Origin: Fulvimarina uroteuthidis
GTDB taxonomy: Bacteria; Pseudomonadota; Alphaproteobacteria; Rhizobiales; Rhizobiaceae
Direction of reading: 5' to 3'
DNA length: 64,000 nucleotides
Assembly: GCF_034321785.1 (NCBI RefSeq)
Contig: NZ_JAXLPB010000001.1
Location: forward strand, 1 to 64,000
Position numbers and translations under genes: made by a program. Position 1 is the stretch's first letter, and each line of letters starts with the position of its first letter. Shown piece after piece: positions 36,231 to 46,046 of this stretch. A model generated the notes under the pieces. It was not told the origin of the DNA, ran no database searches, and saw only the letters and a program-made list of their open reading frames with translations.

Positions 36231-37271
36231 ATGACCGATCTACCGACCAAGATGAAAGCCCTCATTCTCAACCATGACGGCTATTCCGGCACGGCCGAAG
36301 GCCCGAGCCTCGACGATCTTGCCAGATGGGTGACCCTGAAGGAGATCGACGTGCCGAACCCGACCGACCGGCAGGTGCTCGTCGAGATGACCTATGCCAA
36401 CGTCAATCCCTCGGACATCCATTACATCAAGGGCGAGTACGGCAAGCCGCGCGACAAGGGCATGCCCGCAGGCTTCGAGGGCTGCGGTACGGTCGTTGCA
36501 GCGGGCGAGAAGGCCGGGGATATGGTCGGCACCCGCGTCACGGTTTCCACCAGCCAGGGTGGCAGCGGCACCTGGGCCGAATATGCGATGACCGACATGG
36601 CCTCCGTGATACCGGCGAGCGAAGGCCTGAAGGACGAGGACGCCGCGGCTCTGATCGTCAATCCGATGACGGCTTTCGCGATGGTCGATCTGGTGGAGCA
36701 GTCAGGCGCCCACAGCTTCGTCATGACCGCCGGATCGAGCCAGCTCGGCAAGCTGATGGCCTCGCTTGCGCGGGAGCGGGGGCTGCACTCCATCGCGACG
36801 GTCCGTCGCGAGGAGCATCGTTCGGCGCTCGAGGGATATGGCGTCGGCACGGTCCTCAACACGGAGCGCGACGATTTTCCGGACATGCTGAAGCAGGCGA
36901 TGAAGCAGCATGCGCCGACCGTGATGCTCGACGCCGTCGGCGATACGGTCTCGGCGAGGATCTTCAATGCGATGCCGCCGGGCGCGCGCTGGATTCTCTA
37001 CGGCAAGATGAGCCCGGACGTGCCCTCCCTGCCCGATCTCGGCCAACTCGTCTTCATGAAAAAATCGATCGAGGGCTTCTGGCTCTCGCAGTGGATGAGC
37101 GAGGCGTCGCCGGAAGAAAGGAAGCGGGCCTTCCAGACGGTTCAGCAGCGTTTCATCGAGGGCAAATGGCGGACGGACGTCGCCGAGACGCTGCCGCTCG
37201 CGGAAGCGCCGGCCAGACTTGCGAAGGCGATGGAGGGCATGAATCGCGGCAAGATCCTGTTGCGGCCTTGA
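36231..37271 (+). CDS. MDR-superfamily NADPH-dependent oxidoreductase
   Basis: A 346-residue medium-chain dehydrogenase/reductase. The catalytic-domain segment NVNPSDIHYIKGEYG and PAGFEGCGTVVAAG, with no structural-zinc cysteines, place it with quinone reductases and trans-2-enoyl-CoA reductases (MECR-like) rather than alcohol dehydrogenases. The Rossmann part is SFVMTAGSSQLGKLMASLA. The ATG at 36231 follows AAGG and starts the homologous region; the frame is open to 35994. It precedes the NAGGN operon by 122 bp but is probably unrelated. Confidence 0.82.
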   Translation: MTDLPTKMKALILNHDGYSGTAEGPSLDDLARWVTLKEIDVPNPTDRQVLVEMTYANVNPSDIHYIKGEYGKPRDKGMPAGFEGCGTVVAAGEKAGDMVGTRVTVSTSQGGSGTWAEYAMTDMASVIPASEGLKDEDAAALIVNPMTAFAMVDLVEQSGAHSFVMTAGSSQLGKLMASLARERGLHSIATVRREEHRSALEGYGVGTVLNTERDDFPDMLKQAMKQHAPTVMLDAVGDTVSARIFNAMPPGARWILYGKMSPDVPSLPDLGQLVFMKKSIEGFWLSQWMSEASPEERKRAFQTVQQRFIEGKWRTDVAETLPLAEAPARLAKAMEGMNRGKILLRP

Positions 37272-37393
37272 ACGCGGAATAGGCCGGGTTTCATCCCGCA
37301 CTGCAAGATTTTTGCGCGGGTTCGCGGTGTCGGTTTGGGATCGGTGGGCTATATCCCCCACACGAACGACCCAATCAGACGATCGGAGACCCT

Positions 37394-39169
37394 ATGTGCG
37401 GCATTTGCGGTGAGATTCGCTTCGACGGAGAAAGCGCTTCGCCGGAGCGAATTCAACGCATGGGCGATTGTCTCGCCCGGCGCGGTCCCGACGGCTCGGG
37501 CCAGGTGATGCGCGGGCGGGTCGGCTTTGCCCATCGCCGTCTCAAGATCATCGACCTGTCGGAGAAAGCCGAGCAGCCCATGGTCGATCCGACTCTCGGA
37601 CTGACGCTGACCTTCAACGGCTGCATCTACAACTATCCGGAACTGCGCAAGGAACTGGAAGCGAAAGGCTACGCGTTCTTCTCGACCGGCGATACGGAGG
37701 TCATCCTCAAGGCCTATCACGCCTGGGGCCGCGACTGCGTCAAGCGTTTCCACGGCATGTTCGCCTTCGCGATCCACGAGCGCGAGACCGGCCGTGTCAT
37801 GCTCGCCCGCGACCGGTTCGGCATCAAGCCGCTTTATCTCAGCCAGAACGAGAAGCGCCTCTACATCGCCTCCTCGCTGCAGGCGATCCTGAAGACCGGC
37901 GATGTCGACACGGGCATCGATAAGGTCGCGCTTCATCATTACATGACGTTCCATGCCGTCGTGCCGCCGCCGCATACGATCATCAAGGGCGTGAGGAAGC
38001 TGCCGCCGGCGACGACACGGATGATCGAAGCCGACGGGTCCTACGACGACGCGGTCTACTGGTGGCCGGACTTTACCGCGCGCGACGGCGATGACAGGCT
38101 GTCGTCAGGCGACTGGCGCGATCTGGTCATGGACGCGATGAAACTCGCCGTCGATCGGCGCATGGTCGCCGACGTTCCGGTCGGCGTGCTGCTGTCGGGC
38201 GGTGTCGATTCCTCGCTCATCGTCGGGCTTCTCGCGGAGGCCGGCCAGAAGGATCTCAACACGTTCTCGATCGGCTTCGAGGATGCCAATGGCGAGGTCG
38301 GCAACGAGTTCGAATATTCCGATCTCATCGCCAAACATTACGGAACCGAGCATCACAAGCTTTTCATCCCCGGTGACGAGCTGGTCAGGGAGCTGCCCAA
38401 CGCGATCGAGGTCATGTCGGAGCCGATGGTCTCCTATGACAATATCGGCTTCTACCTTCTGTCGCGCGAGGTCGCCAAGCACATCAAGGTCGTCCAGTCC
38501 GGCCAGGGTGCGGACGAGATCTTCGCGGGCTATCACTGGTATCCGAAGGTTCACGGCGCGAACGATCCGCTTGCCGCCTATCGCCGGGCCTTCTTCGACC
38601 GCAGCCGCGAGACGCTCGCCACTCATCTCAGCCCCGAATGGCTCGCCGAGACGGACGTGTCAGGGGATTTCGTCGCCGCACACTTCGCCAAGGAAGGCGC
38701 GACGCTCGCCGTCGACAAGGCGTTGCGCATCGACGCGCACGTGATGCTCGTCGACGACCCGGTGAAGCGTGTCGACAACATGACGATGGCCTGGGGCCTC
38801 GAAGCCCGCGTTCCGTTCCTCGATCACGAACTGGTGGAGCTCGCAGCGCGCGTTCCGGCCGAGGAGAAGCTGAAACAGGACGGCAAGGGTGTCCTCAAGG
38901 ATGTCGCCCGCCAGATCATTCCCTCGGACGTGATCGACCGCAAGAAGGGCTACTTCCCCGTGCCCCAGCTCAAATATCTGTCCGGATCGACGCTCGATTT
39001 CGTCAAGGACGCGATGCACTCGGACGCGGCGAAGTCGCGCGGTCTGTTTCAGACGAGCTACGTCGACGAACTGTTCGAACATCCGTCCGATCACATCACG
39101 CCGCTGCGCGGTTCGGAACTCTGGCAGGTGGCGCTGCTCGAAATGTGGCTTCAGTCGCAGGGAGTGTGA
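37394..39169 (+). CDS. asnO: N-acetylglutaminylglutamine amidotransferase
   Basis: A 591-residue asparagine-synthetase-like enzyme. Cys2 of MCGICGE is the glutaminase nucleophile, NGCIYNYPEL and GDTEVILKAYHAWG are in the class II glutaminase domain, and LLSGGVDSSLIVGLL is the ATP pyrophosphatase loop. It forms the terminal amide of N-acetylglutaminylglutamine amide, a dipeptide osmolyte of rhizobia and pseudomonads. The three-gene arrangement with the next two genes is diagnostic. No osmotic-stress promoter motif could be assigned by eye. Confidence 0.93.
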   Translation: MCGICGEIRFDGESASPERIQRMGDCLARRGPDGSGQVMRGRVGFAHRRLKIIDLSEKAEQPMVDPTLGLTLTFNGCIYNYPELRKELEAKGYAFFSTGDTEVILKAYHAWGRDCVKRFHGMFAFAIHERETGRVMLARDRFGIKPLYLSQNEKRLYIASSLQAILKTGDVDTGIDKVALHHYMTFHAVVPPPHTIIKGVRKLPPATTRMIEADGSYDDAVYWWPDFTARDGDDRLSSGDWRDLVMDAMKLAVDRRMVADVPVGVLLSGGVDSSLIVGLLAEAGQKDLNTFSIGFEDANGEVGNEFEYSDLIAKHYGTEHHKLFIPGDELVRELPNAIEVMSEPMVSYDNIGFYLLSREVAKHIKVVQSGQGADEIFAGYHWYPKVHGANDPLAAYRRAFFDRSRETLATHLSPEWLAETDVSGDFVAAHFAKEGATLAVDKALRIDAHVMLVDDPVKRVDNMTMAWGLEARVPFLDHELVELAARVPAEEKLKQDGKGVLKDVARQIIPSDVIDRKKGYFPVPQLKYLSGSTLDFVKDAMHSDAAKSRGLFQTSYVDELFEHPSDHITPLRGSELWQVALLEMWLQSQGV

Positions 39170-39171
39170 TC

Positions 39172-40980
39172 GTGGGCCAGTCCGAAGCGGATCACCGCGC
39201 CAAGTCCGGCGCCGAATTGCGGCTTAGAAAGAAGCGTTCGACCAGCCTTGCGGCACCGGGCGCACAGGGTGGAGACCGGATGAAGGACGTCGAACCCGAC
39301 GCCTTTCTCGATTGCGGCTGGGGCCGGCTGGTGTTCGCGCAGACGTTCGAGGATACGGGAAACCTCGTCGCGAACCTGCGCGAGGAGGGACCGGACCGAC
39401 GCGACATCGCGTTCTACGTCTCGGACCCGCACGTCCTTCTCAGCTACGCGCCGCAGGAACTGTTCCTCGACCCCTCCCACACCTACCGGCTCGACCTGTC
39501 CACCTACCGGCCGGGCTCACGCCGTCCCCGCGGCTATTTCATCCGCCGCATGGCGAGCGATCAGGACGGCTCGGAGATCAATCGGATCTACCAGACCCGC
39601 AACATGGTGCAGGTACATCCGGCCTTCCTCAACGCCAATCACGACAATCGCTCGCTCACCTATTTCGTGGCCGAGGACGAGACGACCGGCGCGATCGTCG
39701 GTACGGTGACCGGCGTCCATCACCGCAGGGCCTTCGCGGATCCGCAGAACGGGTCGTCGCTCTGGTGCCTCGCGGTCGACCCTCAGGCGGTCCATCCCGG
39801 CATAGGCGAGAGCCTCGTGCGGCGTCTGTCGGAGCACTTCCAGGCGCGCGGCTGCGCGTTCATGGACCTGTCGGTCATGCACGACAACGACAAGGCGATC
39901 GCCCTCTACGAGAAGCTCGGATTTCGCCGCGTTCCCTATTTCGCCATCAAGCGCAAAAACCAGATCAATGAGCAGCTCTTCACCGGACCGGACGAGTTCG
40001 AGGAGCTGAACCCCTACGCCAGGATCATCGTGAACGAGGCGCGTCGGCGCGGGATCCACGCCGAGGTCACCGACGGGCCGGGCGGATTTTTCCGGCTGAC
40101 CCAGGGCGGACGCACCATCCATTGTCGTGAAAGCCTGTCCGAACTGACGTCCGCGGTTGCGATGTCGATCTGCGACGACAAGACCGTGACGCGCCGCATC
40201 GTGGAAGCAGCCGACGTTGTGGTTCCCGACCAGATCGACGGCGACAAGGCGGACGATGCCGACATCGCGGCCTTCATCGAGAAACACGGCAAGATCGTCG
40301 TCAAACCGGCCCGTGGCGAACAGGGTCGCGGCATCGCCGTGGGCATCGACAATCTCGAGGATGCGAAGGCGGCCATCAAGACCGCGGCCGAGGTGTCAGA
40401 GCGGGTACTGCTGGAAGCCTGCTTCGAAGGCGACGATCTGCGCCTGATCGTCATCGACTACCGGGTGGTCGCGGCGGCCTTGCGCCGGCCGCCGGAAATC
40501 ATCGGCGACGGTGCGATGACGGTCCGGGAGCTGATCGAGGCCATGTCGCGCCGCCGCTCGGCGGCAACGGGCGGCGAAAGTCGCATTCCGATGGACGGCG
40601 AGACGACGCGCTGCGTGAAGCATGCCGGCCATTCGATGGACGATGTCCTGCCGGAAGGCGAGAAGATTTCCGTGCGCAAGGCCGCCAATCTTCACACCGG
40701 CGGCACGATCCACGACGTCACCGGCCAGCTTCATCCCGCCCTCGTCGAGGCTGCCGTCAATGCGGCGAGGTCCATCGAAATCCCGGTGACGGGGATTGAC
40801 CTTATGATCAAGAAACCGCACGAACCCGACTACGTCTTCATCGAAGCGAACGAACGTCCGGGGCTTGCAAATCACGAGCCACAGCCGACGGCCGAACGGT
40901 TTGTCGATCTCCTGTTTCCCCGCTCGATGCCCTACGCCATGCGAAACGCCCGCAATCGGCAACGAAAGCAAAAGGAATAG
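39172..40980 (+). CDS. ngg: N-acetylglutaminylglutamine synthetase (GNAT plus ATP-grasp)
   Basis: About 602 residues. An N-terminal acetyltransferase domain (GNAT, around residues 120-260, with CLAVDPQAVHPGIGESLVRR) is fused to an ATP-grasp ligase (around 300-590, KIVVKPARGEQGRGIAVG and FIEANERPGLANH). It acetylates glutamine and joins a second glutamine. The Arg/Lys-rich start (ELRLRKKRSTS) is conserved in the family, so translation must begin upstream of the ATG at 39280. Candidate starts are GTG at 39166, in a GTGA overlap with the asnO stop, and GTG at 39172, 7 bases after GGGAG; the latter is used. Confidence 0.92.
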   Translation: MGQSEADHRAKSGAELRLRKKRSTSLAAPGAQGGDRMKDVEPDAFLDCGWGRLVFAQTFEDTGNLVANLREEGPDRRDIAFYVSDPHVLLSYAPQELFLDPSHTYRLDLSTYRPGSRRPRGYFIRRMASDQDGSEINRIYQTRNMVQVHPAFLNANHDNRSLTYFVAEDETTGAIVGTVTGVHHRRAFADPQNGSSLWCLAVDPQAVHPGIGESLVRRLSEHFQARGCAFMDLSVMHDNDKAIALYEKLGFRRVPYFAIKRKNQINEQLFTGPDEFEELNPYARIIVNEARRRGIHAEVTDGPGGFFRLTQGGRTIHCRESLSELTSAVAMSICDDKTVTRRIVEAADVVVPDQIDGDKADDADIAAFIEKHGKIVVKPARGEQGRGIAVGIDNLEDAKAAIKTAAEVSERVLLEACFEGDDLRLIVIDYRVVAAALRRPPEIIGDGAMTVRELIEAMSRRRSAATGGESRIPMDGETTRCVKHAGHSMDDVLPEGEKISVRKAANLHTGGTIHDVTGQLHPALVEAAVNAARSIEIPVTGIDLMIKKPHEPDYVFIEANERPGLANHEPQPTAERFVDLLFPRSMPYAMRNARNRQRKQKE

Positions 40981-40985
40981 CAACC

Positions 40986-42140
40986 GTGCCACGCCTCGTC
41001 ATCGACGCCCATTACCTGACGGAGCAACTGAAGGCACTGCTCGATATTCCAAGTCCCACCGGCTACACGGATACGGTCGTCCGTTACGTGGCGAACGAAT
41101 TGGAACGGCTCGGGCTCAAGATCGAACTGACGCGCCGGGGTGCGATCTCGGCGCTGCGGCAGGGATCGCGGCGGGCCGGCGCGCGCGCCATCGTCAGCCA
41201 TGTCGACACGCTCGGCGCGCAGGTCAAATATCTCAAGCAGAACGGCCGTCTGGAACTCGTGCCCGTCGGAAACTGGTCGGCCCGGTTCGCCGAGGGCGCG
41301 CGGTGCCAGATCTTTTCCGAAAGCGGCATCTATCGCGGCACGATCCTGCCGCTGAAGGCGTCCGGCCATACCTACAATGACGAGATCGACAGCGCGCCGG
41401 TCGGCTGGACGCATGTGGAGATGCGGGTGGATGCCCTGTCGCGCAACTATGACGAACTTTCCCGGCTCGGCATCCATATCGGCGACATGGTCGCGATCGA
41501 CCCGCAGCCGGAATTTCTCGAAAACGGATTCATCGTTTCGCGCCATTTGGACAACAAGGCCGGCGTCGCCGTCATGCTCTCGGCGATAGAGGCGCTCGAG
41601 CGCGAGGGCGCCTCGACCCCCGTCGACATCCACTGGCTCTTCACCATCGCCGAGGAGGTGGGCGTCGGCGCATCCTCGATCCTGACGCCCGACGTCGCCT
41701 CGATGATCGCGATCGACAACGGAACATCGGCGCCCGGCCAGAACTCGTCGGAATTCGGCGTGACGATCGCCATGGCCGATCAGACCGGACCCTTCGATTA
41801 TCATCTGACCAAGAAGCTGATCCGCCTCTGCGAAGACGAGGAAATCAAGTTCGAGCGGGATATCTTCCGCTATTACCGGTCGGATTCGGCTTCGGCCGTC
41901 GAAGCCGGACACGATGTGCGGACCGGCCTCATCACGTTCGGCGTCGACGCCTCGCACGGATATGAGCGCATTCACGTCCATGCGTTGCGCTCGCTCGCAG
42001 AACTCGTGACGGCCTATGTGACGTCGCCGGTCGAGATCGAGCGGGACCGCAATCTGCATGCCGGACTGAAGGGCTTTACCCATCAGCCCAACAGCGAGGC
42101 CACGCAGGAGCTGGCCGAGGACTCAAACCCGGCGGAGTAG
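40986..42140 (+). CDS. M42-family peptidase of the NAGGN osmolyte system
   Basis: A 384-residue dinuclear-zinc peptidase-like hydrolase. Metal-site segments are visible: SHVDTLGAQ, RHLDNKAGVAV, the catalytic pair in FTIAEEVGVGAS, MIAIDNGTSA, and a terminal His in GVDASHGYERIH. It is always the third gene of the NAGGN cluster and probably hydrolyses or trims the osmolyte. It starts at GTG, 6 bp after the synthetase stop, so it is in the same operon. Confidence 0.9.
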   Translation: MPRLVIDAHYLTEQLKALLDIPSPTGYTDTVVRYVANELERLGLKIELTRRGAISALRQGSRRAGARAIVSHVDTLGAQVKYLKQNGRLELVPVGNWSARFAEGARCQIFSESGIYRGTILPLKASGHTYNDEIDSAPVGWTHVEMRVDALSRNYDELSRLGIHIGDMVAIDPQPEFLENGFIVSRHLDNKAGVAVMLSAIEALEREGASTPVDIHWLFTIAEEVGVGASSILTPDVASMIAIDNGTSAPGQNSSEFGVTIAMADQTGPFDYHLTKKLIRLCEDEEIKFERDIFRYYRSDSASAVEAGHDVRTGLITFGVDASHGYERIHVHALRSLAELVTAYVTSPVEIERDRNLHAGLKGFTHQPNSEATQELAEDSNPAE

Positions 42141-42156
42141 TGAGCGGACGACAAGC

Positions 42157-42591
42157 ATGAACGAGGTTCTGGACGAGGGCACCGGAAGCATCGACGCGCC
42201 AATTCCGGACGCCGGGCCGGCGTTCGAGACGGTGCATGCCTGGCTGGCGGAGCCATCGTTCCGCGTCCTGACCGAAGCCCTATCCGCCCTCGCCGCCCGT
42301 GCGGCCGATCATCCAATCGTCGCGATCGTCGCGATTCTGTCCGTCCTCGCCGCGCTGTTCCTCGTTCGGAGCGTCCTCGTCCTCGTCGCGGTGTCGTTCT
42401 TCGCCATCGCCGCCGTCGCCGGAACCGAGCCGGTGATGGACGGCCTTGCCCGGGCGGTCTTTCCCGTCGGCTGCTTCCTGTCCCTCGTCCTCATCATGGC
42501 GCACGCCCTGTCCCAGCGCCGCAGGATCGACCGGCTCGAACGGGATGCGCCGCCGCCGGGTCGAAGCACCGGGCGATCGGGCGAGACGTAG
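42157..42591 (+). CDS. Hypothetical small membrane protein
   Basis: A 144-residue protein with an acidic N-terminal 25 residues, then three hydrophobic segments (IVAIVAILSVLAALFLV, LVLVAVSFFAIAAVAG, FPVGCFLSLVLIMAHAL) and a basic Arg-rich tail. It follows the NAGGN peptidase by 16 bp on the same strand and could be an extra member of that operon, but I know of no such partner for NAGGN. No family recognised; the helices suggest an inner-membrane protein. Confidence 0.6.
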   Translation: MNEVLDEGTGSIDAPIPDAGPAFETVHAWLAEPSFRVLTEALSALAARAADHPIVAIVAILSVLAALFLVRSVLVLVAVSFFAIAAVAGTEPVMDGLARAVFPVGCFLSLVLIMAHALSQRRRIDRLERDAPPPGRSTGRSGET

Positions 42592-42879
42592 GTTCCATTC
42601 GACGATCCGCAGCGCGGCGCCGCCAGCACGTTACGGACCGGCGTCGGATCGACCACCCTTCATCCGCGGCGGTCGATCCCCGTCAGAAAACCTTGGATCA
42701 TGCCGACGGTGCGGGCCTTGGAGAAGGCGCAGACCGCGCGCGTTGCGGCGCACGGCAGTGCGCAACCAGGATGAAACAGCGACATGGGACGACAATCCGA
42801 AATCGTTCGATCCAAGATCGGACTCCGGCGCGTCACGCTCGATGGCAGGTTTTGAGACACCGTCGCACCGGTGAGACCG

Positions 42880-44196
42880 TCAGGCCGGCCGCTCGCCGTC
42901 CGACGCCGCGCGTTCCACGCGTTCGGCCTCGATCTGGGCGATCGAGAGGCCCTCGACCTTGGTCACGGTCAGGCGCAGATCCTCGATCTCGATGCTGTCG
43001 CCGTTCGCCGGAGCCTTGCGCAGATGCTCCAGCATGAGACCGGCGATCGTGCTGGACTTCGACGTTTCGAGCCGCCAGCCGTAGCGCTCGCGCAGGCGGT
43101 AGACCGAGGTGGTGCCGGGAATCTTCCAGCGGCGGCCCTGAAAGTTTTCCGTGTCGGGAACGTCGACCTCGAAGCCGGTATGCACCTCGCCCACCACCTC
43201 TTCCATGGCGTCCTGAAACGCGACGGCTCCCAGAACGCTGCCATATTCGTCCGCGACAAGCGCCATGTGCGTGCCGTGCTTGCGCATATTGTCGAGGAGC
43301 GAGGCGGTGTCGACGCTCGCCAGCGTCTTGGGAAGCGGCCGCAGCATGGTTTCGAGCGTCGCCGCGTCGAGCGGGGTGCCCTCCTCGGTCTTGTGCCGGA
43401 TGACGTCCTTGACGTGAACAAGGCCCAGGGCATGATCGAGTCCGCCGCGGGTCACGGGGATGCGGCTCGGTCCGGCATCGAGGATCCAGTCGGCATAGTC
43501 GTCCGTCTGCACCCGGTCGAGATCGAGGATGATCACGTGCCGACGCGGCGTCATCAGCTCCTCGGCGCGGCGTCCCTGCATCTTGACGATGTTCTGGATG
43601 AACTCGGCCTGCTCGTGGGAAATCGAGCCGCCCTCGCCGGAATCCTCGGCGATCGCCGCGAGTTCGCGCGGGGTGTAGTAGCGCGCTTCCGCATGATCGA
43701 GCCCGAACAGGGACAGCAGCGACTGGCTGATGACGTTGAGAAGCCAGACGAACGGCCGGAACAGCAGCTCGAAGAACCGGATGATCGGCCACATGACGAT
43801 AAGGAGGTTCTCCGCGCCCTTGAGCGCCATCGCCTTCGGGATCATCTCGCCGAAAACCACGTGGAAATAGGTGAGAATCACCACCGCGAGGACGAGCGCG
43901 ACGAGGTGGACGGCCGCGCCATCGATCCCGAGCGCAGCCATCGGCGCTTCGAGCCAGAGCGCGATCTGGTGCTCGCCATACATGCCGAGCCCGATCGAAG
44001 CGAGCGTGATGCCGAGTTGGGCGACGGCGACGAAACGATCCTGCGCCTCCGGCCCGTCGAGCTTACCGGCGATCGATCGTCCGTTCTCGGAGATCGCTTC
44101 GAGACGCGACAGCCGGCTTCCGACAATGACGAACTCCATCGCGACGAAAATGCCGTTGATGGCGATCAGCGCGACGATGATACCGAGGGCGATCAT
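42880..44196 (-). CDS. CNNM/HlyC-CorC-type protein, second of pair
   Basis: A 438-residue membrane protein. A DUF21 domain of four membrane segments (about residues 1-180, NGIFVAMEFVIVGSRLSRLEA), a pair of CBS domains (about 200-330, LMTPRRHVIILDLD, LVADEYGSVLGAV) and a C-terminal CorC/HlyC domain (VYRLRERYGWRL). Such proteins are Mg2+/cation transport proteins or regulators, often annotated 'hemolysin'. It starts within the stop of the upstream paralogue in an ATGA overlap and after GGAGG, so translation is coupled. The partners probably form a heteromeric unit. Confidence 0.9.
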   Translation of the reverse strand: MIALGIIVALIAINGIFVAMEFVIVGSRLSRLEAISENGRSIAGKLDGPEAQDRFVAVAQLGITLASIGLGMYGEHQIALWLEAPMAALGIDGAAVHLVALVLAVVILTYFHVVFGEMIPKAMALKGAENLLIVMWPIIRFFELLFRPFVWLLNVISQSLLSLFGLDHAEARYYTPRELAAIAEDSGEGGSISHEQAEFIQNIVKMQGRRAEELMTPRRHVIILDLDRVQTDDYADWILDAGPSRIPVTRGGLDHALGLVHVKDVIRHKTEEGTPLDAATLETMLRPLPKTLASVDTASLLDNMRKHGTHMALVADEYGSVLGAVAFQDAMEEVVGEVHTGFEVDVPDTENFQGRRWKIPGTTSVYRLRERYGWRLETSKSSTIAGLMLEHLRKAPANGDSIEIEDLRLTVTKVEGLSIAQIEAERVERAASDGERPA

Positions 44197-45515
44197 TTCG
44201 GCGCCTCCACGCTGGTGGCGGCACTCGGAAACGAGACCAGCCGCGGCAATCCGTTCTCGACGCTTTCCACGGTGAAATCGACGCCGCCGATCGCCACCTT
44301 CGAGCCGCGCTTTCCGTCCTTGACGCCAAGCTTCAGGCCTATGAGGCCCGACATGCTGTCGGCCCGATCTTCGGGAAGCTGAAACGCGAAGGTGCGGTTG
44401 ACCTCGCGAACCGGAAGATCGCCACGCAGGACGACGCGATCGTCCCGCCGGTGAATCCGCGGCGCCTCTTCGTCGAACTCGTCGACCACCTCGCCGATGA
44501 TTTCCTCGACGAGATCCTCCACCGACACGATGCCCGACACGATGCCATACTCGTTGAAGACGACGGCGATCGTCGCCCGGCTGTCGTCCAGCCGGCTCCA
44601 TACCTCGGCAAGCGTCAGGCTGTCCGGCAGGGTCTGGACCGGGCGAATGATGCCCTCGATCGAAGCGTCCGGATCCCGCCGGCTGAGTTCGAAGACCTCG
44701 CGGATGTGAACGAAGCCGACGGGCCTCTCGTTCTGCGCATTGTCGATGACGGGAAACCGGGTGAAGGGGGTCGCCAGCATCTGGCGCAGGGCTTCGGCGG
44801 CGCTGGGCTCCGGCGTCATGAACTTCACCCGCACGCGCGGCACCATTACCTCGCTGACGGTCCGGTCCTGAAAGGCCAGCACCTGACGGAGCATCTCGTG
44901 GGCGTCACGCTTGATCTCGCCGCCTTCGAGACTGTCCTCGATCAGCTGGCGCAGCTCGTCGTGGCTGTGCTCGTCGCCGGCCTCCTTGGGCTTGTCGAGA
45001 CCCAGCCGGCGCATCACGAAGATCGCCGAACCGTTCAAGAGGCTGATGAAGGGTCCGAGAACGAACAGCGACCAGCGCATCGGACGTGCGGTTCCCATCG
45101 CGGTGCGCTCCGGGGACCGCAGGGCGATCGATTTGGGAAACAACTCGCCGAAGATCACCTGAAGCGTCGTCAGGACGATGAGGATGAGGGGTGCGCCGAC
45201 GACAGCGCTGGTCCACCCGTCCGGCAGCATTTCGTCGAGCGGCGGGCCGACATAGGGCATCAGGGCTCTCTGGCCGTAGACGCCGATGACGAGGCTGGTC
45301 AGCGTGATCCCGACCTGGGCGCACGCGATGTAACGATCCATCCGGTATTCGTCGGTCACGGTCCGTTCGAGAAAGCGGGCCTCGGCGTTTCCGTCCTCGG
45401 CCTTGGCTTCGAGCTTCGGCTTGCTGGCCGAGACGGCCGCGAACTCGGCAGCGACGTAGAACGCATTGCCGAGCAGCATGGCGCAGATGACCAGTATGAT
45501 GACGAAGAAGGCCAT
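44193..45515 (-). CDS. CNNM/HlyC-CorC-type protein, first of pair
   Basis: A 440-residue paralogue of the following gene with the same architecture: DUF21 transmembrane domain (GNAFYVAAEFAAVSAS), CBS pair (VMVPRVRVKFMTPE, VFNEYGIVSGIVSVEDLVEEIIG) and HlyC/CorC domain (VNRTFAFQLPEDRAD). Tandem copies of this family are common in alphaproteobacteria. Cation export or cation-linked regulation is the family role. It ends in an ATGA overlap with the second gene. Confidence 0.9.
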   Translation of the reverse strand: MAFFVIILVICAMLLGNAFYVAAEFAAVSASKPKLEAKAEDGNAEARFLERTVTDEYRMDRYIACAQVGITLTSLVIGVYGQRALMPYVGPPLDEMLPDGWTSAVVGAPLILIVLTTLQVIFGELFPKSIALRSPERTAMGTARPMRWSLFVLGPFISLLNGSAIFVMRRLGLDKPKEAGDEHSHDELRQLIEDSLEGGEIKRDAHEMLRQVLAFQDRTVSEVMVPRVRVKFMTPEPSAAEALRQMLATPFTRFPVIDNAQNERPVGFVHIREVFELSRRDPDASIEGIIRPVQTLPDSLTLAEVWSRLDDSRATIAVVFNEYGIVSGIVSVEDLVEEIIGEVVDEFDEEAPRIHRRDDRVVLRGDLPVREVNRTFAFQLPEDRADSMSGLIGLKLGVKDGKRGSKVAIGGVDFTVESVENGLPRLVSFPSAATSVEAPK

Positions 45516-45754
45516 GTCGCCCGCCCTTTTCTCAAATTCCGTTCGAACGGCAAGGACCGGCGGCGTGTTGAACGCGCCGATCCCTCCGGAAGCGGATCGA
45601 TCCTGTCAGCGGTTCAGTTGGCGCGTCCCTCGGGACACACCGGTCCCGATGGCGACACTCTCGCAACGCACCGGAACGTCTTCGACACTGCCTTGTGCAG
45701 TCGGAAGCGCCCGATCGCCGCGAAAGTTCCGTGCGCGGGCGAGCAAACGTTCGA

Positions 45755-46015
45755 TCAGGAGGTCTCCGCCTGGCGATCGGCGCGCTGTTCGAGCGGCTTG
45801 TCGGGTCGGCGGATATGCGGGACCGCCTCCAGCACCAGCGGATGAAGTTCACCCGTGTCGTTCGCATCGATCTTGGCGAACAGCTGGGTGCGCATTCTGG
45901 GCTCCCAGAACCGGTTGATGTGGTCGGCGACCCCTTCGGAACGCGCGCCTTCCGGCGTCGACTGAAAAAACGTGGCGATCTGGTTCGCCATATGTACGAG
46001 CTTGTCGCGTTCCAT
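45755..46015 (-). CDS. fdsD: Formate dehydrogenase delta subunit
   Basis: An 86-residue protein beginning MERDKLVHMANQIATFF, with VADHINRFWEPRMR, the hallmark of FdsD. It is a small non-catalytic subunit needed for a mature, Mo-loaded NAD-linked formate dehydrogenase. The ATG at 46015 follows GAGGAAACACG; the frame is open to 46186. It is the last gene of the fds cluster, 31 bp after fdhD. Confidence 0.9.
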   Translation of the reverse strand: MERDKLVHMANQIATFFQSTPEGARSEGVADHINRFWEPRMRTQLFAKIDANDTGELHPLVLEAVPHIRRPDKPLEQRADRQAETS

Positions 46016-46046
46016 CGTGTTTCCTCGCTCAATTGCCTTGCGCGCC

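Noticed and set aside
34652..36271. 539-codon fusion of gph with an upstream frame
   Set aside because: The upstream part covers the MaoC gene in a different frame and has no homology; gph begins at 35347.
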